From NCBI GenBank assembly GCA_012842105.1, contig DUTL01000058.1, positions 1-9,462 of the forward strand: a stretch of 9,462 bases of DNA. The letters run 5' to 3'. The stretch's first letter is position 1. Each line of letters begins with the position of its first letter. The position numbers and the translations under genes are program-made. This stretch comes from Candidatus Fermentithermobacillaceae bacterium. GTDB lineage: Bacteria > Bacillota > Sulfobacillia > Fermentithermobacillales > Fermentithermobacillaceae. The notes below the pieces were generated by a model that had not been told where the DNA came from, did not search any database, and worked only from the letters and a program-made list of their open reading frames with translations. This document shows positions 1 through 5,056 of the stretch, piece after piece.

Positions 1-207
1 CTTCTTCTTCCTCTTCCGTCTCATCGCCATCCGAGAACATGCCTCCCATCAGGCCGGGGCCTGCGCAATGGGAACCCGTGAACCCCGTCAGGTCCGGGAG
101 GAAGCAGCGGTAAGCGGTTCTTCTCATGTGCCGCAGGGGTTCCTGGCCGGAGCCAGCCATGCTTGGTATCGCTTGGGAAGGGCATTCGAAGATAGGTGCA
201 CGGCCAA
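1..207 (+). ncRNA. ffs: Large (Bacillus-type) signal recognition particle RNA, 5' end outside the window
   Basis: RNA core of the signal recognition particle, which binds Ffh and targets nascent membrane and secreted proteins to the Sec translocon. The helix 8 hallmark is plain at 91-108: GGTCCGGGAGGAAGCAGC, with a GGGA tetraloop at 96-99 (a GNRA variant of the usual GGAA). It is followed by the conserved TCATGTGCCGCAGGGGTTCC (123-142). GGCCGGGGCCTGCG (52-65) can pair with CGCAGGGGTTCCTGGCC (132-148) to form helix 5, and CTTCC/GGAAG- and CTTC/GAAG-type pairs extend it outward. The end, GATAGGTGCACGG (191-203), resembles the 3' terminus of the B. subtilis scRNA, so this is the long form with an Alu domain. 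By comparison with that roughly 270-nt RNA, about 60 nt of 5' Alu sequence lie upstream of base 1. The exact 3' end is estimated. Position just before dnaX matches Bacillus. Confidence 0.93.
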
Positions 208-264
208 TTTGACTGTTTATGATACATGCAGCCTACAGGGATCTCAAATTCGGGGGAATGAAAC

Positions 265-1905
265 TTGTCCTACACGGCCCTGTACCGCACCTGGCGTCCT
301 AACAAGTGGGAAGATGTGGTTAACCAAAAGCCGGTAATTCGAATTCTGCAAAACGCTCTTGTTGAGAGCAAAGTGTCTCATGCGTACCTCTTTTCCGGGC
401 CGCGCGGAACCGGGAAAACCACTGTGGCAAGGCTCCTTGCTAAATCCGTCAACTGCAGCAGGCCTCAAGGCTCGGAACCATGTAATAATTGTGAGGCGTG
501 TGAAGCAATTACCGGCGGCAGTTCAGTGGATGTAATGGAAATAGACGCTGCTTCAAACAGGGGTATTGACGAAATACGAAGCCTCAGGGAGAGCGTAAGG
601 TACTTACCTGTAATGGGCAGGTATAAGGTTTATATCATTGATGAAGTGCATATGCTTACCCAGGAAGCGTTTAATGCTCTTTTAAAAACCCTGGAAGAAC
701 CTCCTCCCCATGTGATTTTCATACTTGCCACAACTGCGGCACACAAGATTCCCGTGACTATCGCATCAAGGTGTCAGAGGCTTGAGTTCCGGCGGCTTTC
801 CATTCCAGACATTGAGGGCCGGCTGGAAACAATCCTGGTATCCCAGAATGCCCAATGGGAAGAAGGTGCCCTCAGGCTTGTGGCCAGGGCAGCAGCAGGT
901 TCTATGCGTGATGCCCTTTCGGTGCTGGATCTTTGCCTCACTTATGGTGACGGAAAAGTTTTGGAAGCGGATGCCAGGGAGATTCTCGGCGCTACTTCCG
1001 CTGAAATCATGGAGCGGCTTTTCACAGCCATTGCCGCCCGAGACATCAAGAGCATCCTGGATGTTACGAAAGAGAACTCAGAACGGGGCAAAGACATGGG
1101 CGAGCTTTGCCAGGAGATAGGCGCGTATGCAAGAGATCTACTGCTCATTGCTTCAGGCGGGAGCAAAGCGGATTTGGGCAGAACCCGTCAGGAAGTTGAA
1201 AACATGTTGCCTATTGCCGGGGCCCTTTCCGGGGATATGTTGATAAGAGTTTTGAAAGCGATGTCAAATGCAGTCTCCAGTATGCGAAACAGCGATAACC
1301 CGCGGCTTGTGGCTGATATGTGTTTGCTTGGCTTGTTTCTTGAACGTGAGATTGACCAATCCGGTACTAGGGTTGTTACAGATGAAGCCATGAGCGTTGC
1401 CGGCAAACACGCAGCCAGGGAGCCGGTTCAAACACGGCAGGCAGTTGCCCACACTCACCGGCGGAAGGAAGACGGCAAACCCTACAGCGAACCTGGCCAG
1501 AAAATCCAAGAGCATTTGCCAGGGGGCGCCGGTGCCGAGGGCGGCCTGCTTGAGGCTGTTACATATTCATGGGATTCATTGCTTGAGCAGTTACAGAAAA
1601 ACAGGAAAATCCAGGCAAGGGCTTACCTTTTGCCTGCCCGTCCGTCAAGAGTGATTGATGACAGAATCCTGGTGCTTGCCTATCCCAAAGGGTACGCTAC
1701 TCACATGGAACAGATTCTTTCTGAACCGCACAAGCAAGTGGTCCAGAAATACATTGAGAAAATAACCAAACACAGAGTGGACCTCAGAGTTGAGGTGCAA
1801 GAAGGCCAGAACGGAAACAGCGGGCTGGATGGCGGCGAAACCAGTGATGATTTGCATCCCCTGGTGAAAGCTGCAATAACTATATTGGACGGAAAGGTTA
1901 CTTAG
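265..1905 (+). CDS. dnaX: DNA polymerase III subunit tau/gamma (clamp-loader ATPase)
   Basis: Motor subunit of the clamp loader, which uses ATP to load the beta clamp on DNA; the full-length tau form also links the polymerase to the helicase. The 546-residue product starts SYTALYRTWRP, as in the family. Visible are Walker A GPRGTGKT (45-52), four zinc-binding cysteines (64, 73, 76, 79), Walker B IIDEVH (124-129), the SRC motif with the arginine finger (168-170) and sensor 2 GSMRDALS (212-219). A collar domain follows, then a variable linker (about 375-430) and a C-terminal tau-type domain (about 434-520). The start is TTG at 265, preceded by GGGGG at 252-256; the ATG at 258 is out of frame. 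I see no A-rich slippery heptamer strong enough to claim a programmed frameshift to a short gamma form. First gene of a compact block, 15 nt before ybaB. Confidence 0.96.
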   Translation: MSYTALYRTWRPNKWEDVVNQKPVIRILQNALVESKVSHAYLFSGPRGTGKTTVARLLAKSVNCSRPQGSEPCNNCEACEAITGGSSVDVMEIDAASNRGIDEIRSLRESVRYLPVMGRYKVYIIDEVHMLTQEAFNALLKTLEEPPPHVIFILATTAAHKIPVTIASRCQRLEFRRLSIPDIEGRLETILVSQNAQWEEGALRLVARAAAGSMRDALSVLDLCLTYGDGKVLEADAREILGATSAEIMERLFTAIAARDIKSILDVTKENSERGKDMGELCQEIGAYARDLLLIASGGSKADLGRTRQEVENMLPIAGALSGDMLIRVLKAMSNAVSSMRNSDNPRLVADMCLLGLFLEREIDQSGTRVVTDEAMSVAGKHAAREPVQTRQAVAHTHRRKEDGKPYSEPGQKIQEHLPGGAGAEGGLLEAVTYSWDSLLEQLQKNRKIQARAYLLPARPSRVIDDRILVLAYPKGYATHMEQILSEPHKQVVQKYIEKITKHRVDLRVEVQEGQNGNSGLDGGETSDDLHPLVKAAITILDGKVT

Positions 1906-1920
1906 GAAGGAGAGCTTCTT

Positions 1921-2256
1921 ATGCCAAGATTTCCCGGGCCGGGCGGGCTCGACATGCAGAGGTTGATGAAAGAGGCGCAAAAGCTTCAAATGGAAATGAC
2001 AAGGGTAGAAGAGGAGTTAGCTAACAAGGAAGTAGAAGGCACTTCAGGCGGAGGAATGGTAAAGGCTATCGTAACATGCGCGTTTGAAGTTAAAGCCATT
2101 GAAATTGCTCCTGAGGTAGTCGACCCTGATGACATAGAAATGTTGCAGGATTTAATTGTTGCTGCAGTGAACGCAGGCATGTCCAAGGCAAGAGAGACTA
2201 ATGAAGCAGAGATGTCCAAAGTAACAGGTGGCCTGAATATGCCCACGAAATGGTGA
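1921..2256 (+). CDS. ybaB: YbaB/EbfC family nucleoid-associated protein
   Basis: Small dimeric DNA-binding protein of the nucleoid (YbaB in E. coli, YaaK in B. subtilis), 111 residues, the usual family length. Conserved features are the N-terminal helix MQRLMKEAQKLQMEMTRVEEEL (12-33), the EGTSGGGMVKA turn (39-49), the VVDPDDIEMLQDLIVAAVNAG block (66-86) and the C-terminal GGLNMP. The start ATG is well supported by AGGAAGGAGAG (1904-1914), which overlaps the dnaX stop codon. The gene lies between dnaX and recR as in most bacteria, and with only 4 nt to recR it is almost certainly co-transcribed and possibly translationally coupled. Its cellular role is not well settled for the family; chromosome compaction and a link to RecR-dependent repair have been proposed. 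Confidence 0.95.
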   Translation: MPRFPGPGGLDMQRLMKEAQKLQMEMTRVEEELANKEVEGTSGGGMVKAIVTCAFEVKAIEIAPEVVDPDDIEMLQDLIVAAVNAGMSKARETNEAEMSKVTGGLNMPTKW

Positions 2257-2260
2257 TTTG

Positions 2261-2866
2261 ATGCAAGGTTATCCGAAACCGATTTCAGGGCTAATTGATG
2301 AACTTCGAAAACTACCCGGAATTGGCCCAAAAACAGCACAGCGGCTGGCGTTTCATTTGGTTGTTTCCGGGAAACCGTCTATTAATCGGCTAATTTACAG
2401 CCTGGGAGAGGTACGGGATACAATCGGATACTGTTCTGTATGTGGAAACCTCACAGACGTTGACCCATGTGCCATTTGCCAGGATCCGAAACGGGATCCT
2501 TCAGCCATCTGCGTTGTAGGCTATCCAAAAGACGTACTGGCCATTGAACGGGTTGGCGGTTACCGTGGTATGTTTCATGTGCTTCAAGGGTACATAGAAC
2601 CTCTTAAGGGGATAGGCCCGGAAGATATCAGAGTTAAAGAACTCATTGCCAGGATAAAAGACAAACGGCAGGAAGTGAAGGAAGTAATCCTGGCCACCAA
2701 CCCTGATATTGACGGAGAAACCACTGCACTTTATTTGGCCAGGACAATTAAGCCCCTCAACATCAAGGTAACTAGGCTTGCAAGAGGGCTTCCGTTTGGC
2801 GCAGACCTTGATTATGCCGACGAAGTTACACTGGCCAGGGCGTTGGAAGGGCGCAGAGAGATATAA
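2261..2866 (+). CDS. recR: Recombination mediator protein RecR
   Basis: Ring-forming DNA-binding protein that works with RecO (and RecF) to load RecA on gapped DNA during recombinational repair. The 201-residue product has the full family layout: a helix-hairpin-helix around LRKLPGIGPKTAQRLAF (15-31), a C4 zinc finger CSVCG...PCAIC (Cys 58, 61, 70, 73), a Toprim domain (about 79-172, with ICVVGYPKDVLAIE and ATNPDIDGE) and a C-terminal segment ending ARALEGRREI. Two adjacent starts exist, TTG at 2258 and ATG at 2261. ATG is preferred because GGTGA (2252-2256) is then 4 nt away rather than 1, and because RecR proteins typically begin MQ-x-Y/P-x-P-I. It follows ybaB by 4 nt. No frameshift or missing motif is visible. 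Confidence 0.96.
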   Translation: MQGYPKPISGLIDELRKLPGIGPKTAQRLAFHLVVSGKPSINRLIYSLGEVRDTIGYCSVCGNLTDVDPCAICQDPKRDPSAICVVGYPKDVLAIERVGGYRGMFHVLQGYIEPLKGIGPEDIRVKELIARIKDKRQEVKEVILATNPDIDGETTALYLARTIKPLNIKVTRLARGLPFGADLDYADEVTLARALEGRREI

Positions 2867-2873
2867 CTGTTGT

Positions 2874-2900
2874 ATAAATTTTCCACTGGAAACCCATACT
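2874..2900 (+). promoter_or_regulatory. Candidate sigma-E-type (mother-cell) promoter for yaaL-bofA
   Basis: In the 48-bp gap after recR, ATA (2874-2876) lies 18 nt before CATACTGG (2895-2902). Sigma-E promoters of Bacillus carry an ATA core in the -35 region and CATACAAT-like -10 boxes at about this distance; the first five -10 bases match and the last three diverge. In B. subtilis bofA belongs to the sigma-E regulon, so a promoter here would make biological sense. This is inference from a short match; the -10 is imperfect. Confidence 0.4.
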
Positions 2901-2914
2901 GGAAGTAGTATCAA

Positions 2915-3211
2915 ATGCCATCAAGACTGCGTACACATATGAATGTGGGGGCGACCAGGTGGATGCAACTATTTCCTTTGTTTTCAAAGAGGCAAGGCGG
3001 CCACGATGACGAGATGGCTCAATTGCTCAGATCGCTAAGGCAGGCCCAGAAGGATTACAATGTGGCATTGTCATGTTTTGAAGAAGTCACTGAAACTGAC
3101 AGAGTCGACGAAGCTATCTTCCTGATGGAGGCAGCAAGGAAGAAATACTCTTATTACCTCAGAAAACTCAGAGACCACACGTCTGAAAAAGATCAAAGCA
3201 TGTGCCGGTAA
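2915..3211 (+). CDS. YaaL-like DUF2508 family protein
   Basis: Small charged protein of unknown function, the counterpart of B. subtilis YaaL by position (between recR and bofA) and by its pattern of helical, acidic/basic residues ending in KKYSYYLRKLRDH, similar to the YaaL end KYLFYLREA. As annotated it has 98 residues, longer than YaaL (about 74). The ATG at 2915 has GGAAG (2901-2905) 9 nt upstream. An internal ATG at 2963 gives 82 residues beginning MQLFPLFSKRQ, which looks more like a normal family N-terminus, but its AGGTGG (2957-2962) touches the start codon. No membrane segment, signal peptide or catalytic motif is visible; helices predominate from about residue 30. Probably transcribed with bofA, from recR read-through and/or the sigma-E-like box. 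Family call is fairly sure; the start is not. Confidence 0.82.
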   Translation: MPSRLRTHMNVGATRWMQLFPLFSKRQGGHDDEMAQLLRSLRQAQKDYNVALSCFEEVTETDRVDEAIFLMEAARKKYSYYLRKLRDHTSEKDQSMCR

Positions 3212-3257
3212 GTGAATTTCAGAGAATATAATCTCATTCCCGTTCATAACCATTTTC

Positions 3258-3264
3258 GGGAGGG
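3258..3264 (+). promoter_or_regulatory. Ribosome binding site that fixes the bofA start
   Basis: GGGAGGG lies 7 nt upstream of the TTG at 3272. It supports translation from 3272 rather than from the in-frame GTG at 3212, which directly abuts the yaaL stop codon and has no Shine-Dalgarno sequence. Confidence 0.75.
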
Positions 3265-3271
3265 ATCTACT

Positions 3272-3532
3272 TTGGACCTTAACCTTATGTTGGGCATTAC
3301 TGTGGCCTTTGTGATCGTATTCTTTGTTTTCAGGCTGCTTGCGGGTAAACTCAAGCACCTTGGCACGGTTGCGCTTAGATCATTGGTGGCGTTCTTTGGC
3401 ATATGGGCGGTGAACATAGCCGGGGGCTTCTTCGGGTTTCACATGGGCTTGAACCTGATCACTGCTTTTACCATAGGCATCCTGGGAATTCCGGGCGCAA
3501 TTCTGCTGCTTGCCCTAAAGTATCTTACCTGA
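3272..3532 (+). CDS. bofA: Pro-sigma-K processing inhibitor BofA
   Basis: Small integral membrane protein of the outer forespore membrane. In Bacillus it holds the SpoIVFB intramembrane protease inactive, together with SpoIVFA, until the forespore signals. The 86-residue product matches BofA length (about 87). It has hydrophobic segments at about 5-22 and 35-55 and the conserved C-terminal half: NIAGGFFGFHMGLN (48-61), then ITAFTIGILGIPGAILLLALKYL, where B. subtilis has N-x-x-GG-x-FG-x-HIPIN and GILGIPG. The TTG start is chosen for its GGGAGGG site; starting at GTG 3212 would add 20 residues that the family lacks. It marks the organism as an endospore former. Last gene of the forward block, 62 bp before the end of a convergent gene. 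Confidence 0.92.
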   Translation: MDLNLMLGITVAFVIVFFVFRLLAGKLKHLGTVALRSLVAFFGIWAVNIAGGFFGFHMGLNLITAFTIGILGIPGAILLLALKYLT

Positions 3533-3594
3533 CGCCACTCTCCTTAAAGCGCGTGCACCCACGTTAGGGCAGGGAGGGGTTTGCCGGCAACCGT
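3533..3594. other. Short convergent intergenic region
   Basis: Gap between the bofA stop and the stop of the reverse-strand peptidase. It holds a perfect 10-bp palindrome TTGCCGGCAA (about 3581-3590) and a weak CGTG/CACG hairpin, but no GC stem followed by a T-run, so no intrinsic terminator can be called on either strand. Confidence 0.5.
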
Positions 3595-4371
3595 TTACGG
3601 CAAGTAATCTTTAGGGTCTATGGCCTGGCCCGCCACCACGACCTCAAAGTGGCAATGGGGGCCGGTGGTATCTCCCGATTCGCCTACATACCCGATAACT
3701 TCACCCCTGATTACCTTTTGCCCCTGGCCAACCACATATCTGGAAAGATGCCCGTACTTGGTGCGGTATTCGTCTGCGTGCCCTATTATAACAAGCCTTC
3801 CGTAGCCTTCTGACCATCCTGCAAATGTGATTGTTCCGCTCGCAGCGGCTTTGACTGCCGCACCTAGCGGTGCTGCTATATCAATACCGTCGTGAAACTG
3901 CCTCTTCCCTGTAATAGGATGTGTTCTCCACCCAAAGCAATCGGTAACTTCGCCGTCTACAGGCCACACAAATGAAGCTGACCTAGACTCTGAAGCAGTT
4001 TGCAAGCCAGGTTCGCCTGCCTTGGCTCCGGGTAATAGCAATACCTGCCCGGAGTCATCGTGTTCTTCCGTGCCACCCTGATTGGAGGTTCTGGAAACGT
4101 CAGGCGCGTTGCTTGCCGCCAGCGGTAACGCCACTTCCCAGGCACAGGGCTCTGAAAGCGCATCGAACTCTCGTTCCGGCCGCCGGGTTACAGGAGGATG
4201 CACGCTCAATTGTACATGTGCCTGGCCATTCCAGCTTTCGGGATCAGCCCTCCACAGCCCTGCACCTATACCTGCGGCTAAACAAAGTAAAGCCAATAAT
4301 GGCCGCATGAAAACCGGCCAAAGCTGTTTAATTTCGAACACATAGATAGTTTTGCACTGTCTAGGCTTCAT
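3595..4371 (-). CDS. Membrane-anchored M23 (LytM/lysostaphin-type) metallopeptidase
   Basis: Predicted zinc endopeptidase that cuts peptide cross-links of peptidoglycan outside the membrane. In the 258-residue version, a short basic start is followed by one hydrophobic anchor or signal segment (about 24-40), a hydrophilic low-complexity linker (41-130) and an M23 domain (about 134-258). The domain has all expected residues: H160 and D164 in HDGID, H208 in YGHLS, and H239 and H241 in GPHCHFEV. The start is uncertain. ATG 4371 has AGGAG 14 nt upstream, rather far; in-frame ATG 4308 gives 237 residues and places the hydrophobic segment right at the N-terminus. The open frame extends to 4560 without family support. 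Convergent with bofA. By architecture it could be a SpoIIQ-like or SpoIVFA-like sporulation protein or an ordinary cell-wall hydrolase; the sequence does not decide. Confidence 0.88.
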   Translation of the reverse strand: MKPRQCKTIYVFEIKQLWPVFMRPLLALLCLAAGIGAGLWRADPESWNGQAHVQLSVHPPVTRRPEREFDALSEPCAWEVALPLAASNAPDVSRTSNQGGTEEHDDSGQVLLLPGAKAGEPGLQTASESRSASFVWPVDGEVTDCFGWRTHPITGKRQFHDGIDIAAPLGAAVKAAASGTITFAGWSEGYGRLVIIGHADEYRTKYGHLSRYVVGQGQKVIRGEVIGYVGESGDTTGPHCHFEVVVAGQAIDPKDYLP

Positions 4372-4398
4372 AGTATGGTAACACTCTCCTGGCAATAT
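4370..4398 (-). promoter_or_regulatory. Sigma-E-like box overlapping the first ATG of the M23 gene
   Basis: On the reverse strand ATATT (plus positions 4398-4394) is followed by CATACTAT (4377-4370). The distance from ATA to CATAC is 18 nt, the same as in the box before yaaL-bofA. If used, transcription would begin downstream of ATG 4371 and translation would have to start at ATG 4308. Short match, inference only. Confidence 0.3.
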
Positions 4399-4419
4399 AA
4401 TATTTACCTTAATGGGGAA

Positions 4420-4448
4420 ATTATAATACCAGGACAATGATATGGTAT
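4420..4448 (-). promoter_or_regulatory. Weak sigma-A-like promoter for the reverse-strand M23 gene
   Basis: A perfect TATAAT lies on the reverse strand (plus 4425-4420), but 17 bp upstream there is only ATACCA, three of six to TTGACA. The same AT-rich patch also contains TATAAT on the forward strand (4422-4427) without a -35. A possible alternative to the sigma-E-like box, giving a transcript that includes ATG 4371. Confidence 0.3.
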
Positions 4449-4522
4449 TAATTACCGTATAACGGGGAGAAGGAGAATCGAACCGGCAAGAAGAAGTGAG
4501 GCAGGCAAAAGAGGAAATTTTC

Positions 4523-4546
4523 GGGGAATGTTCCCGGGAATGTTCC
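4523..4546. repeat. Tandem 12-bp repeat, operator-like
   Basis: Two contiguous 12-mers, GGGGAATGTTCC and CGGGAATGTTCC, differ only at the first base. The first is also an inverted repeat (GGGAA-TG-TTCCC) and the junction is a perfect palindrome TTCCCGGGAA (4531-4540). One-turn spacing in the gap between two divergent M23 genes suggests a binding site for a dimeric or cooperative regulator. It is not the Firmicutes LexA box, which needs GAAC-N4-GTTC. Confidence 0.5.
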
Positions 4547-4594
4547 AGAAGTGTCTGCATCTACATGTAATGTTGATGCAGCCTGAAACAGGGA

Positions 4595-4622
4595 TTGATA
4601 TCCCATGTTTATCACTTATAAT
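4595..4622 (+). promoter_or_regulatory. Strong sigma-A promoter for the LysM/G5/M23 gene
   Basis: TTGATA (4595-4600), a 16-bp spacer and TATAAT (4617-4622) make eleven of twelve matches to the housekeeping consensus. Transcription should begin near 4629, about 430 nt before the next forward start codon, so it predicts a long untranslated leader. Confidence 0.7.
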
Positions 4623-4714
4623 CTATATATGTGGTATTTGGGTTTTAAGGCACTTAGTTTTGGAGTGAGTACCAGTTGCCAACGCAGCTATTTGATGCAA
4701 GAAGCTGAATGTCT

Positions 4715-4741
4715 ATGCGGTCGTCCTAACACGGCCTGCAT
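4715..4741 (+). other. Leader hairpin
   Basis: ATGCGGTCGT (4715-4724) pairs with ACGGCC-T-GCAT (4731-4741) around the loop CCTAAC: ten base pairs including one G-T and a single bulged T. No T-run follows, so it is not a terminator. Smaller stems lie nearby: CAGCT/AGCTG (about 4685-4707), AGGGC/GCCTT (4771-4784) and CAATG/CATTG (about 4887-4905). Confidence 0.45.
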
Positions 4742-4981
4742 GAAAAATAGGAAGGTACCGGCGGTGGTTTAGGGCCTGTGCCTTTTGTGAGGGAGTTTGC
4801 ATAACATGCTTTATGTGAATTCTATGAAAAGTGTTTAGCAGGAATTTTCTTACCGGGAGAGAATATTTCTTTTTGCAGAAGAAAACCAATGCAGGCAGAA
4901 CATTGCAGCCAGAATAGTCAATTAATGGCAACGGGGGCAACATAAGAAGACGGATAACGGAAAACAGGCAAGTGTATCGAG

Positions 4982-4990
4982 AAAGGAGGG
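4982..4990 (+). other. Shine-Dalgarno-like AAAGGAGGG without a start codon
   Basis: A near-perfect anti-16S match, but no ATG, GTG or TTG lies 4-14 nt downstream. The in-phase possibilities (CTG 4996, TTG 5010) hit stop codons within a few residues. It sits 67 nt before the GTG start of the LysM/G5/M23 gene. Confidence 0.45.
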
Positions 4991-5056
4991 TAAAGCTGCA
5001 CTTTTAGTATTGCGAAGGGTTAGAACGTAAAGCCCAAACCGGGAGTTGGCGAGTTT

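Larger units (their letters stand above)
4372..5056. other. 685-bp divergent intergenic region
   Basis: No reading frame here has a credible start and ribosome binding site; the longest is a 76-codon reverse frame (4943-4713) with no family resemblance. Reading forward, the region holds candidate promoters for the reverse-strand peptidase (4370-4448), the tandem repeat (4523-4546), the sigma-A promoter (4595-4622) and a leader of about 430 nt with several possible hairpins. It ends with an unused ribosome-binding-like sequence (4982-4990). No tRNA or known riboswitch consensus was recognised by eye. Confidence 0.6.

Noticed and set aside
1..60. Reverse-strand frame reading GPGLMGGMFSDGDE then a run of Glu, like a protein tail
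   Set aside because: It lies within the SRP RNA helix 5 strand; the CT-rich sequence explains the Glu run and no start or family is visible.
209..238. TTGACT as a -35 for a dnaX promoter
   Set aside because: No -10 element at 16-18 bp; the best candidate, CCTACA, matches only two of six bases.
1594..1602. Possible slippery site CAGAAAAAC for a dnaX frameshift
   Set aside because: Not a canonical A-AAA-AAG heptamer and no clear stimulatory hairpin or Shine-Dalgarno sequence was recognised beside it.
4470..4492. Reverse-strand GGTTCGATTC resembling a tRNA T-arm
   Set aside because: The would-be stem GCCGG faces CTCCT and does not pair, and no acceptor, D or anticodon arm is found.
4749..4767. 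AGGAAGGTACCGGCGG resembling a T-box antiterminator motif
   Set aside because: It lacks the TGGN of AGGGTGGTACCGCG, no terminator follows and the downstream gene is not amino-acid related.
4771..4788. AGGGC-CTGT-GCCTT stem followed by TTT as an attenuator/terminator
   Set aside because: Five pairs including one wobble and only a short T-run; too weak to call termination.
4713..4943. 76-codon reverse-strand reading frame in the long gap
   Set aside because: No ribosome binding site, no family resemblance and unlikely composition; it runs antisense through the proposed leader.
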